Source of the DNA: Ruminococcus sp.
GTDB taxonomy: Bacteria > Bacillota > Clostridia > Oscillospirales > Ruminococcaceae
Reading direction: 5' to 3'
DNA: 64,000 bases
Assembly: GCA_017519415.1 (NCBI GenBank)
Contig: JAFWSI010000007.1
Span: forward strand, 37,071-101,070
Part shown: one piece after another, positions 17,369 through 24,668 of the stretch
How positions within the stretch are numbered: the first letter of the stretch is position 1
Layout: each line of letters begins with the position of its first letter
Notes under the pieces: generated by a model
What the model saw: only the letters and a program-made list of their open reading frames with translations
Database searches by the model: none
What the model was told of the DNA's origin: nothing
Translations under genes and position numbers: made by a program

Positions 17369-17893
17369 TCATTTCACCCTGTATCTCTTTCCCAGCTTTG
17401 CTGTCAGCAGCGCTGCCAGCTGACGGGGGTCGCCCTCTCTGAAGCTGTTTGCTCTTATGGGATATATCCTTGAACTGTCACATATTATCACGAACCATCT
17501 GTCGGAATAAAAGGCTTTCGTAACTCTGTCGTAGCCGTACTCAACGTGCTCGCTGAGTCCGGGGCCGTTGTTGTCGGCAGAAAAGCCGTTCTCGCCGAAG
17601 GTCATGGTCTCCACCACGTCAGGGCTTATGCTGTTGAGCTTTTTCATCATTCTATGAGGCATACGGCATACCCTGATAAGGAAGTACAGGCAGAAGCCGA
17701 ATATCAGCATCCCCGATATAACGAAGCCGAAGCCCTCTCCCGTAACGGCATAGTTAAGTACCCCTATCAGGAACTCGAGGAAGATGCCGAAAGCCATTAC
17801 CGAAAATGCCACAACGTATATCACGCTCCTCGACACGCTCCACCATGCCTTTTTCAGGTATTCAAGATCTGATCTGTTCTGAGTAACTATCAT
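17369..17893 (-). CDS. YcxB-like membrane protein
   Basis: 174 residues with two membrane helices (about 22-50 and 54-73) and a C-terminal domain with YDRVTKAFYSDRWFVIICD then IYPIRANSF, which resembles the YcxB-like domain. The start is the ATG at 17893 behind GGAGGTG; a longer reading frame upstream would run through the tRNA-Tyr gene and is rejected. It ends one base before the next start (TGATATG). Function unknown. Confidence 0.72.
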   Translation of the reverse strand: MIVTQNRSDLEYLKKAWWSVSRSVIYVVAFSVMAFGIFLEFLIGVLNYAVTGEGFGFVISGMLIFGFCLYFLIRVCRMPHRMMKKLNSISPDVVETMTFGENGFSADNNGPGLSEHVEYGYDRVTKAFYSDRWFVIICDSSRIYPIRANSFREGDPRQLAALLTAKLGKRYRVK

Positions 17894-17973
17894 GTCTACA
17901 CCTCCGACATTCTTTATACTTTTATAAACAAAACGGCTGTATTTCCGTGCAAATCCTCTTTTTTCCCGGACAT

Positions 17974-18002
17974 AAAAAAGCCCTTGCAGAGAATTTGCAA
18001 GG
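17974..18002 (-). terminator. Second terminator after the tRNA cluster
   Basis: The CCTTGCA/TGCAAGG hairpin is followed by GGCTTTTTTA on the minus strand, about 25 nt after the first terminator. Confidence 0.65.
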
Positions 18003-18021
18003 TCGGTGCTACGGTCTGAAC

Positions 18022-18047
18022 AAAAACAGCCCCGAAATTTTCGGGGC
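18022..18047 (-). terminator. Terminator of the tRNA cluster
   Basis: The GC-rich hairpin GCCCCGAAA/TTTCGGGGC is followed by TGTTTTTG on the minus strand, just after tRNA-Tyr. Confidence 0.8.
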
Positions 18048-18051
18048 GTTC

Positions 18052-18137
18052 TGGTGGGAGAGGATGGATTCGGACCATCGAAGCTGAAAAGCAACAGATT
18101 TACAGTCTGCCCCCTTTGGCCACTCGGGAACTCTCCC
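18052..18137 (-). tRNA. tRNA-Tyr (GTA)
   Basis: Acceptor arms GGGAGAG and CTCTCCC with encoded CCA, anticodon GTA in the loop CTGTAAATC, and the long variable arm expected of bacterial tRNA-Tyr. The TTCGA(T) arm is present. Confidence 0.95.
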
Positions 18138-18176
18138 ATTTATGAATTGCTCTGCCCCCATGCGGGACAAAAAGAA

Positions 18177-18252
18177 TGGAGCTGGTGGACGGACTCGAAC
18201 CCCCGACCTGCTGATTACAAATCAGCTGCTCTACCAACTGAGCTACACCAGC
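18177..18252 (-). tRNA. tRNA-Thr (TGT)
   Basis: A 76-nt cloverleaf with acceptor GCTGGTG, anticodon stem GCTGA/TCAGC, anticodon TGT, T-loop GTTCGAGTC and encoded CCA. It has its own promoter at 18268-18296. Confidence 0.96.
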
Positions 18253-18267
18253 GTTTAACGCTTAATT

Positions 18268-18296
18268 ATTATATCATAAATGCTGCCTGTTGTCAA
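18268..18296 (-). promoter_or_regulatory. Promoter for tRNA-Thr/tRNA-Tyr
   Basis: TTGACA (18296-18291), 17-nt spacer, TGATATAAT with TATAAT at 18273-18268. It lies between tRNA-Pro and tRNA-Thr. Confidence 0.75.
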
Positions 18297-18318
18297 GCGT
18301 TTTTTGGAATTTTTTTAT

Positions 18319-18395
18319 TGGTCGAGGCGACAGGACTTGAACCTGCGGCATCTTGCTCCCAAAGCAAGCACTCTACCAAACTGAGCTACGCCTCG
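18319..18395 (-). tRNA. tRNA-Pro (TGG)
   Basis: Acceptor CGAGGCG/CGCCTCG, anticodon stem CTTGC/GCAAG with anticodon TGG, T-arm GTTCAAGTC and encoded CCA. It is first of the three tRNA genes. Confidence 0.96.
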
Positions 18396-18436
18396 GACAT
18401 GTATCATAACTTAGTCCTTTGACGGACAGCTTTTAT

Positions 18437-18465
18437 ATTATATCAGAACACTTGCCGCTTGTCAA
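18437..18465 (-). promoter_or_regulatory. Promoter for tRNA-Pro
   Basis: TTGACA (18465-18460), 17-nt spacer, TGATATAAT with TATAAT at 18442-18437. Confidence 0.75.
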
Positions 18466-18540
18466 GCAGGGAACTCCCGATTTGTAACATCACACAATAT
18501 TGCCCGGTGCTTATTGTCGGTTTTACTGTTTTTATACAAA

Positions 18541-18562
18541 AAAAGGGAGCTTAAAGCTCCCT
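18541..18562 (-). terminator. Terminator of the acidic membrane protein gene
   Basis: Hairpin GGGAGCTTT-AAGCTCCC followed by a T run (minus strand), 10 nt after the stop codon. Confidence 0.8.
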
Positions 18563-18571
18563 GTAGATCCA

Positions 18572-18859
18572 TTAGTCCTTGATGTCGTCGACAATATCCT
18601 CTGCAGCGTCCTTTACGTCCTCTATAACGTCCTCAGCCTTGTCCTTTATCTCTTCAGCTGCGTCCTCTGCTGCTTCCTTTACGGAATCATCGCTGATCTC
18701 GAAATCGATGCTCTCGTCAGTGTCAAAATTGTCGAAATCATCGTAATCATCATCGTCGTAATCAGAACCTGAATTCTTGTCCTTGATAGCCTGTGCTGCA
18801 ACATATCCAACGGCAGCTGCCGCGCCGGCAGCAAGAATAGCTACTAAAAATTTATTCAT
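18572..18859 (-). CDS. Small membrane-anchored acidic protein (YtxH-like)
   Basis: 95 residues: an N-terminal Ala/Gly-rich hydrophobic segment (about 4-24) and a strongly acidic tail with a DYDDDDYDDFDNFD stretch. The tail then has heptad-like Ala/Glu/Asp/Lys repeats (EDAAEEIKDKAEDVIEDVKD) that should form an amphipathic helix. The layout recalls YtxH/general-stress-type proteins. A very similar Ala/Glu/Asp helix ends the YfhO protein at 35228. The start at 18859 follows GAGGAAAT. Monocistronic with its own promoter and terminator. Confidence 0.75.
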   Translation of the reverse strand: MNKFLVAILAAGAAAAVGYVAAQAIKDKNSGSDYDDDDYDDFDNFDTDESIDFEISDDSVKEAAEDAAEEIKDKAEDVIEDVKDAAEDIVDDIKD

Positions 18860-18935
18860 TTTAATTTCCTCTTTTCTCCGCAAGAAATAGTACGTTACCG
18901 AACCGCTTGCGATCGGACTACGATAATCTGCATTT

Positions 18936-18964
18936 ATTATAACATACTTTTTCTGAAATTTCAA
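18936..18964 (-). promoter_or_regulatory. Promoter of the acidic membrane protein gene
   Basis: TTGAAA (18964-18959), 17-nt spacer, TATAAT (18941-18936). The -35 hexamer lies just inside the gap after rsmE. Confidence 0.7.
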
Positions 18965-18968
18965 CTCT

Positions 18969-19694
18969 TTACATATTATTTGTTAAAAACATCAAAATTG
19001 ACAGTGCCGTTATTGGTGCAGTTTCACAACGCAGTATTCTCTGCCCCAGCCACACCCGGGAAGCGCCTCTTTCCGTCAACGCTTCGGCCTCCTCACTGTC
19101 GAAGCCGCCCTCGCTGCCGATGTAGAGTCCCACCGTCCTTATACCGCTGAGATCGACGTCGCCGAAGGAGACTCCGCCCTTCTCCTCGTAAAGGAGCACG
19201 GTGCGGTCAAGGCCGCCTGTCATATCCAGCGACTGCCTGAAGCTGACCATAGAGGTGACCTGCGGTATCACGCCTCTGCCCGACTGCTTTGCAGCCTCCT
19301 CGGCTATCCTGTTCAGCCGCGGCAGCTTCTTTTTCTCAAAGTCCTTCTCGTCGGGGCGGGACACGCATCTCCGCGTGAGCACGGGTACTATCCGCGATAC
19401 GCCCAGCTCGACGCTCTTCTGTATGATGTACTCCAGCTTGTCAAGCTTCGGCACCGCCTGAAAAAGAGTTACCTCTATATTAGGCTCGGCGGCGCACCTG
19501 TGCTTATCCACAAGGTCAAGGTACACCGAATCAGCGGTTATGCTGCCTATAGTGCAGTTATAGTCCACTCCGTTGCAGCAGACCGTCACCGCCTCCCCTG
19601 CCTTCATGCGCAGGGAACGGCCTATATGATTGGCGTCGCTGCCTGTGAGCACGATATTGCTCTCGTCTATCTCGTTGGTAAAAAATCTCGGCAT
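18969..19694 (-). CDS. rsmE: 16S rRNA (uracil-1498-N3)-methyltransferase
   Basis: 241 residues of the SPOUT fold: an N-terminal PUA-like domain (PRFFTNEIDESNIVLTGSDA), LFQAVPKLDKLEYIIQKSVELG in the methyltransferase core, the knot motif YIGSEGGFDSEEAEAL and the C-terminal LGQRILRCETAPITAL. It methylates U1498 of 16S rRNA using S-adenosylmethionine. The start at 19694 matches the family N-terminus; longer frames into azlD are rejected. It follows azlD by 20 nt, so it may be cotranscribed with azlCD. Confidence 0.95.
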   Translation of the reverse strand: MPRFFTNEIDESNIVLTGSDANHIGRSLRMKAGEAVTVCCNGVDYNCTIGSITADSVYLDLVDKHRCAAEPNIEVTLFQAVPKLDKLEYIIQKSVELGVSRIVPVLTRRCVSRPDEKDFEKKKLPRLNRIAEEAAKQSGRGVIPQVTSMVSFRQSLDMTGGLDRTVLLYEEKGGVSFGDVDLSGIRTVGLYIGSEGGFDSEEAEALTERGASRVWLGQRILRCETAPITALSILMFLTNNM

Positions 19695-19714
19695 AATGCA
19701 CCGCCTTCCGTATC

Positions 19715-20014
19715 CTACATGAACAGTCCCAGCAGGAAGGCCGCTCCCGAAGCCGCAAGGGCCACCACTATGAGGGGCATCTCGAAGAAAGCCAGCACCA
19801 CGGCGACTGCCGTGCCTGCTGCCGCTGTCCATATATTATCTGTGGTATAGAATATCGCGGGCACAGTCATGGCACTGAGCACCGCATAGGGTATGTAGTG
19901 GAGGAAGCTCCTGAAAAAACGCGAATTTATCTTCCTCCGGAAAAACGTGAAGGGTATCATTCGTATGAGGTAGGTCACGCCCGCCATTACAATTATGTAT
20001 ACGGCAATACTCAT
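19715..20014 (-). CDS. azlD: Branched-chain amino acid transport protein AzlD
   Basis: 99 residues with about four short hydrophobic segments and the family motif VTYLIRMIPFTFFR near the N-terminus. AzlD is the small partner of AzlC in export of branched-chain amino acids. Its ATG overlaps the azlC stop (ATGA, 20011-20014). Confidence 0.9.
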   Translation of the reverse strand: MSIAVYIIVMAGVTYLIRMIPFTFFRRKINSRFFRSFLHYIPYAVLSAMTVPAIFYTTDNIWTAAAGTAVAVVLAFFEMPLIVVALAASGAAFLLGLFM

Positions 20015-20715
20015 GGGGAAGCTCCCTCCTCGTCCCTGACGGGAAAGAATACCGCTGCCAGCACCGACGCCGCCACGGCTGCTATTATTATGGCAAAGCC
20101 GTCGCTGACCATGGGCAGGACATATCTGAAAAATACGCTTATAGCCGCCGCTGCCGCTATGACTATGAGCACGCTGCGCTGCTTCTTGGCGGGAGGGATC
20201 ACTATGGCTATGAACATTCCGAAAAGAACTATCTCCATAGCGCTGCTCACCGAGGACGGCAGCAGCTCTCCCGCAGCGGCTCCCAGAGCGGTGCCCGTGA
20301 CCCAGCCCACAGCCGCGACAAGTATCATACCGTACATATAGGCGGGGGTCAGGAGCTCCTTCTGCGCGGAGCAGACCGCAAAAATCTCATCGGTTATGCC
20401 GTAGGACGCCATGAGCCTGTGAGGAGTCGTGAAGCGCCTGTCCAGCTTCTGTGAAAGGGAAAGTGCCATGAGGGAATAGCGTATATTTATAGTCAGCTGA
20501 AGAAGTATCATCTCTATTATGGCTCCGCCTGCCGCTATAACGTCAAGCCCCGCCTTCTGACCTGCGGAGGTGAGGTTCGAGGCGGATATAACGGAAGCCT
20601 GGAGCGGCGAAAGTCCCGACTTTACGGCAAGTATTCCGAAGCCGAAGGACACCGAAAGGTATCCGAGGCAGATAGGGATGCCGTCCGACATTCCCCGCAA
20701 GAATCTGTGGTTCAA
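20011..20715 (-). CDS. azlC: Branched-chain amino acid exporter subunit AzlC
   Basis: 234 residues with GMSDGIPICLGYLSVSFGFGILA and LTSAGQKAG motifs and five to six membrane helices, as in the AzlC family. With AzlD it exports branched-chain amino acids or their analogues. The start is a TTG at 20715 with GGAGG 7 nt upstream; the first in-frame ATG is eight codons later without a good site. It lies behind a structured leader of about 215 nt (see 20716-20935). Confidence 0.92.
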   Translation of the reverse strand: MNHRFLRGMSDGIPICLGYLSVSFGFGILAVKSGLSPLQASVISASNLTSAGQKAGLDVIAAGGAIIEMILLQLTINIRYSLMALSLSQKLDRRFTTPHRLMASYGITDEIFAVCSAQKELLTPAYMYGMILVAAVGWVTGTALGAAAGELLPSSVSSAMEIVLFGMFIAIVIPPAKKQRSVLIVIAAAAAISVFFRYVLPMVSDGFAIIIAAVAASVLAAVFFPVRDEEGASP

Positions 20716-20935
20716 TGATATTCCTCCTGTTTGATCCTGTATCTCAATAGATCATGCTTTACATCAATGTCTGCTCAGCAGCTTCTTTTCCTGCGCCTTG
20801 TTCTGCCCGGAATGGCAAAATGAGCCCGACATAAAGAAATGTGCAGCATAAATTCTTTGTTTTTAAAGAATTTACGCTCCCTGAACGAAGTTCAGGGCAA
20901 TAACCGCCTGACGGCGGTTATTGAATGCGCATTAT
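20716..20935 (-). promoter_or_regulatory. Structured 5' leader of azlCD
   Basis: The predicted leader has three hairpins in a row just after the promoter: CAATAACCGCC/GGCGGTTATTG (about 20899-20924), CCCTGAAC/GTTCAGGG (about 20880-20898) and AAATTCTTT/AAAGAATTT (about 20851-20875). About 130 nt without obvious structure then lead to the TTG start. No T-box hallmark (AGGGTGGNACCGCG) is present, and none of the hairpins has a clean T run. It may be an attenuator, a stability element or a dispersed repeat. Confidence 0.5.
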
Positions 20936-20964
20936 ATTATATCACAAACCCGCGCCTTAGTCAA
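20936..20964 (-). promoter_or_regulatory. azlCD promoter
   Basis: TTGACT (20964-20959), 17-nt spacer, TGATATAAT with TATAAT at 20941-20936. Confidence 0.75.
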
Positions 20965-21018
20965 TGAAAAAAGTCCGCACCGCCGGTATATCCTATACTG
21001 ACGGCACGGAACACAAAC

Positions 21019-21543
21019 TCATATCTTCTTTTTTATACCCGCCTTGTCAAAGGCTGTTCCCGCAGCGATAAACAGCGCTGTGCTGGCCGCTACCTGTATC
21101 AGGTATGAGGGGAACTGGGAAAGCGCGGCGCTGACAGCTCCTATACTGAAGCCGCCCGCAATGACCGCAGCCTCATAGGCGCTGTAGCCGAGCACGCAAA
21201 CCGCCAGCGAGGGTATCACCGCAAGCAGGTTCCGCCTGCATATTATCCTTTCGGTGTTTTTTGAGAAAAACAGCGCTGTCAGCGCTTTTATCACTATCGT
21301 GGCAGGTATCCAGACGGGGTATCCCGAAAGGCCGTCCGCAAGGGCTCCGCCCACAGCTCCCGCTGCAACTGCATAGGGCGTGGGGAGCATACACGCGGCA
21401 AGATATATCAGTCCGTCGCCCGCATGAGTGTAGCCCGAGCCAGTAGGCACATGGATATAGGCAGTAAACACAAATATAAGCGCCGAAAAAAGTCCCGTAA
21501 GGACTATCCTCTTCTGTTTCGTATTCTGTACTGTCCCCGTCAT
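21019..21543 (-). CDS. ECF-type transporter S component
   Basis: 174 residues with five to six membrane helices and the substrate-binding-subunit signatures GLFSALIFVFTAYIHVP and HAGDGLIYLAACMLP. These resemble PF07155-like S components, which bind a vitamin or cofactor and work with a shared EcfAA'T module encoded elsewhere. The substrate cannot be told from sequence, and no riboswitch is obvious upstream. Start ATG 21543 follows GGAGGAGAT. Confidence 0.82.
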   Translation of the reverse strand: MTGTVQNTKQKRIVLTGLFSALIFVFTAYIHVPTGSGYTHAGDGLIYLAACMLPTPYAVAAGAVGGALADGLSGYPVWIPATIVIKALTALFFSKNTERIICRRNLLAVIPSLAVCVLGYSAYEAAVIAGGFSIGAVSAALSQFPSYLIQVAASTALFIAAGTAFDKAGIKKKI

Positions 21544-21704
21544 GGGATCTCCTCCTTAGTCTACCTTAATGGTATGTATTGATACATATTATAGCACCAA
21601 AGCGGCTGTTTTTCAAGTGGTATCTTCTACAAATAAAGCAAACGCCGCTGCTCTGTTTGTATGGCTATTGACGTATAGAAAGCGCCTATTATCCGTAATA
21701 AAAC

Positions 21705-21727
21705 GACCCCTGCCGACTGACAGGGGG
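21705..21727 (-). terminator. Terminator of the VanY-like gene
   Basis: CCCCTG/CAGGGG hairpin followed by TCGTTTTATT on the minus strand, close to the stop codon. Confidence 0.7.
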
Positions 21728-21728
21728 A

Positions 21729-22847
21729 TCATTCGTATTCTGATTTGATATTGAGGTACTCCTCAAGGCACTGGTTGGCCTTATACATCTTTTCTGCTAC
21801 CTTTGAGCCTACATATCTTATATGCCACGGCTCGTACTTATAGCCCGTTATGTCCTCCTTGCCCTGCGGATAGCGGATAATAAAGCCGTATTCGTGGGCG
21901 TGCTGTGCGAGCCATGCAGCCTCGGGAGTATCACCGAAGGCGTCGTCGATGTTATTGCAGTCGATGACAAGTCCCGTCTGATGCTCGGAATAGCCCGGAC
22001 GTGCGGAATATGTATCTGCCATTTCCTTGCCGTCGCTCTTGACGTAATTCTCGTAGATGATCTCCTGATCGTGATACGAACGATACCCTGAACCTATCCA
22101 TATGCTGAGCCCCTCCTTGGAGGCGGCGCCGGACAGCTTCTGGAACTGGGTATAGCATATGGTCTCGAGACCGGGAGCAAATGTGGGCGGTACACTGTAG
22201 GATTTGTTGACCACCAAAATACCGTCAATATAAGTAAGCCCCGGTGTATCATCATACACCGGAGGCGCGGGCGCCTCAGCCGTATTGGACTGAGGCGTTG
22301 AATTCTGATCGGTTGTATTGGCTTCATCGCCGAGTACAGTTACCTTTATCATGACCTCCTGCTTGGGATCGGCAGCAGATCTGAGGGTAACGTAGCATAC
22401 TCCGGGAGAAACACCGGTTATATGTCCGTAAGAGTCAACTCTTGCGATCCTGTCGTCGCCTGACGACCAGCGCTCGTCAGCTTCGAAAGTGCCTGCGGGA
22501 TAGGCCGTTACATAGGGCGTATCCGTCTCGCCCACCTCAAGCTTGACGCTGAGCTTGTCAACGACGAAATCGCTGTTGTTTACGGGCTCTGCGGGAACAG
22601 TCGTAGTGATAACGGCTGTAGTCGTTATAGCGGGATCTGTGGTAGTTGTCACAGTTGTTATCGTTGTGGACGAATTCTTTTTGCCGCCGCTCTGCTTTGA
22701 ATCATCCGAGCAGGCATTAGCGACCAGAAGCACCAGAAGCAGAACAAGGAACGCGATTATAAAAAGCGCTGTGAGCTGTCTTCTTCTCAGCGTTTTGCGG
22801 GATACTCTTCTGCGAGGACGGTGTGAACTGTAATTATTGTTGTCCAT
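21729..22847 (-). CDS. D-alanyl-D-alanine carboxypeptidase, VanY/M15B family, with Ig-like domain
   Basis: A 372-residue membrane-anchored cell-wall enzyme: basic N-terminus, membrane helix (about 26-44), Thr-rich linker (59-84), a Big_2-like Ig domain (about 94-172), a second linker, then an M15B metallopeptidase. Zinc and catalytic residues are in SGYRSYHDQ (near 253), SEHQTGLVID (His 289, Asp 296) and EPWHIRYVG (Glu 339, His 342). It should trim terminal D-Ala from peptidoglycan stems. No VanS/R genes are nearby, so a resistance role is not indicated. Confidence 0.9.
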   Translation of the reverse strand: MDNNNYSSHRPRRRVSRKTLRRRQLTALFIIAFLVLLLVLLVANACSDDSKQSGGKKNSSTTITTVTTTTDPAITTTAVITTTVPAEPVNNSDFVVDKLSVKLEVGETDTPYVTAYPAGTFEADERWSSGDDRIARVDSYGHITGVSPGVCYVTLRSAADPKQEVMIKVTVLGDEANTTDQNSTPQSNTAEAPAPPVYDDTPGLTYIDGILVVNKSYSVPPTFAPGLETICYTQFQKLSGAASKEGLSIWIGSGYRSYHDQEIIYENYVKSDGKEMADTYSARPGYSEHQTGLVIDCNNIDDAFGDTPEAAWLAQHAHEYGFIIRYPQGKEDITGYKYEPWHIRYVGSKVAEKMYKANQCLEEYLNIKSEYE

Positions 22848-22913
22848 TGTATAAATCCCTTTCTCTGTAATTTATGATGAGGCATAGTCCGCCTTTATAA
22901 ACACCTTATTAAC

Positions 22914-22942
22914 ATTATATCACAGCCTTCTTAAAATGTCAC
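22914..22942 (-). promoter_or_regulatory. Promoter of the VanY-like gene
   Basis: GTGACA (22942-22937), 17-nt spacer, TGATATAAT with TATAAT at 22919-22914. Confidence 0.65.
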
Positions 22943-23101
22943 GCACTTTTGTATTATTTTTGCTTTTTTTTAACAACTTGACATATAGACACAGGCATTT
23001 TTGGCGTTTTTTAACAAAGGAACTCTGCCGCCTCAGCCAAACAGTAGAAAAAAGCACTGTTTTTCTGTCGCAGGATGTCAGTCCGGAGCCTGCCGCCGTC
23101 C

Positions 23102-23130
23102 TTGACAGGAGAAGCTGTATCGAGTATAAT
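23102..23130 (+). promoter_or_regulatory. Promoter of the solute-binding lipoprotein gene
   Basis: TTGACA (23102-23107), 17-nt spacer, TATAAT (23125-23130), about 60 nt before the start codon. Confidence 0.75.
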
Positions 23131-23198
23131 TAAAATGTACTCAAAAGACGCAGACTGTGCTTTATACCGCAGGGTATCTGAAAGGAAATGATCATACG

Positions 23199-24548
23199 AT
23201 GATGTATAAAAGAAGGCTGCTGCTCCTGATCGCCTCAGCTGCTCTCCTGACCTCCGCCGTATCGTGCAGCGGAGCCAAAAAGGGAAAGAGCTCCGCTGTA
23301 TCCGATCCCGTCATGACCGAAGAAGTGACGGCGGCAGAGTCCGAACCCGATAATATGGAGATAATATGGGTGGCCGACTACGACCTGAACCCTCAGGAGG
23401 GCGATAAGCGCTCAACGGCGCTGGCGCTGTTCGAGGACGTATACGGAGGCAGTATCAAATACGTAAAGACCGCTCCGGAGGACAAGTACGGCACTCTCGA
23501 CTACCTGATAATAACGGCTTCGGGAGTGGATATGTTCCCCTACGACGACGCCTCGTTCCCGGACGGAGTTATCCGCGAGCAGTTCGAGGCTCTCGACCCC
23601 TACTTTGATACAATGGGCATGGACGAGGGCATATGGGACGATATGAGAGGTGTTATCGACTCCTTTGCATATAACGGACAGCACTATGTAATACCATATG
23701 ATATTTCCGATCCGTTTATTCTAACATACAGCCGCAAGCTCATGCAGTCCGAGGGACTCGAGGATCCGTACAAGCTCTACACCGAGGGAAAATGGGACTG
23801 GAACACCTTCATGGATATGATGGAGAAGTTCAAAAACAAGGATCCCAACGCCCGCAGATACGGTATCGGCGGCTGGTTCGGAAGAGCCATCCTCGCCTCC
23901 ACAGGTCATACCGTGGTAGGCTTCGACGGCAGCAGCTTCACCGATAATATCAACGATCCCGAGATCGAAAAGGCCGAAAGGTTCATGCAGGATACGGCCG
24001 CAAAGCAGCTCTACAGGAACGACTGGCTGGGCTGCTTCCCCGCAGATCACTCCACCCTGTTCTACGGAATGGGCGAATGGTCGCTGGGAGACTCCACAAA
24101 GTACGATCCCGAGGGAGATATAATGGCAGTACCCTTCCCCAAGGCTCCCGACGCGGACAAATACTATCTGAGCTGCGGATACAAGGCAAAAATGCTGGCT
24201 AAGTACTCACCCAAGGGAAAGGCGGTGGCGGCATATATCAAATGCGAAAGGCTGGCCGCTTCAAGCGAGAAATTCGCAGACGCCAGAAAGCCCGCAAATG
24301 TGACCGACGAGCAGTACGCTCTGCTCCGCGAGCTGAGAGACCCCTCAAAATTCACTCCCGTCTTTGACTGGGGCTACGGCATGGGCGAGCGCATGAACAG
24401 CAACGGCGACTATAATTTCGGCTCCCGCGGCGCAATGAACAACCTTGATACAGCCCTGCTCACCGGCGACACCGTAGGCTCGTGGGGAGAGCTCCGTGAC
24501 AAAATGAAGGTCATCATAGACGAAGAGCTGAAAAAGTACGGCAAATAA
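23199..24548 (+). CDS. Extracellular solute-binding lipoprotein (ABC sugar-type)
   Basis: 449 residues with lipobox SAVSC (Cys about 23), an acidic Thr/Glu linker and a periplasmic-binding fold of the family-1 type used for oligosaccharides. Typical stretches are PYDISDPFILTYSRKLMQSEGL, the WDWNTFMDMMEKF motif and a late FGSRGAMNNLDTALLTGD. No permease or ATPase genes adjoin it, so it is an orphan that either uses a transporter encoded elsewhere or acts as a sensor. Two adjacent ATGs are possible; the first is 12 nt from AAAGGA. Confidence 0.82.
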   Translation: MMYKRRLLLLIASAALLTSAVSCSGAKKGKSSAVSDPVMTEEVTAAESEPDNMEIIWVADYDLNPQEGDKRSTALALFEDVYGGSIKYVKTAPEDKYGTLDYLIITASGVDMFPYDDASFPDGVIREQFEALDPYFDTMGMDEGIWDDMRGVIDSFAYNGQHYVIPYDISDPFILTYSRKLMQSEGLEDPYKLYTEGKWDWNTFMDMMEKFKNKDPNARRYGIGGWFGRAILASTGHTVVGFDGSSFTDNINDPEIEKAERFMQDTAAKQLYRNDWLGCFPADHSTLFYGMGEWSLGDSTKYDPEGDIMAVPFPKAPDADKYYLSCGYKAKMLAKYSPKGKAVAAYIKCERLAASSEKFADARKPANVTDEQYALLRELRDPSKFTPVFDWGYGMGERMNSNGDYNFGSRGAMNNLDTALLTGDTVGSWGELRDKMKVIIDEELKKYGK

Positions 24549-24586
24549 AAAAGGACGGCTCAGCGCCGGAACCCATACGTAAAATA

Positions 24587-24620
24587 TGCCCCTGAGCGGT
24601 CAGCAGACCGCTCAGGGGCA
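24587..24620. terminator. Terminator between convergent genes (binding protein / LRR)
   Basis: The 15-bp perfect stem TGCCCCTGAGCGGTC/GACCGCTCAGGGGCA with a 4-nt loop is followed by CTGTGTTTTT on the plus strand. It can serve both convergent genes. Confidence 0.8.
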
Positions 24621-24668
24621 CTGTGTTTTTATTCGGTTTCTTATCCGGGCCGTCAGCTCTAAGGCCGG

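Larger units (their letters stand above)
22848..23198. other. Divergent intergenic region of 351 nt
   Basis: It holds the promoter of the VanY-like gene (22914-22942) and that of the solute-binding lipoprotein gene (23102-23130). The stretch between is AT-rich on its left half; no further gene or repeat was seen. Confidence 0.7.

Noticed and set aside
17894-18139. N-terminal extension of the YcxB-like gene
   Set aside because: It would translate the tRNA-Tyr gene; the ATG at 17893 has GGAGGTG.
20716-20935. T-box or riboswitch for azlCD
   Set aside because: No T-box signature or recognised aptamer; kept only as an unclassified structured leader.
22590-22670. Thr-rich segment as a cell-wall sorting signal
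   Set aside because: No LPxTG motif follows; it is a linker between the membrane anchor and an Ig-like domain.
21729-22847. Vancomycin resistance gene (vanY)
   Set aside because: The enzyme belongs to the VanY family, but no van operon genes are nearby; a normal cell-wall carboxypeptidase is more likely.
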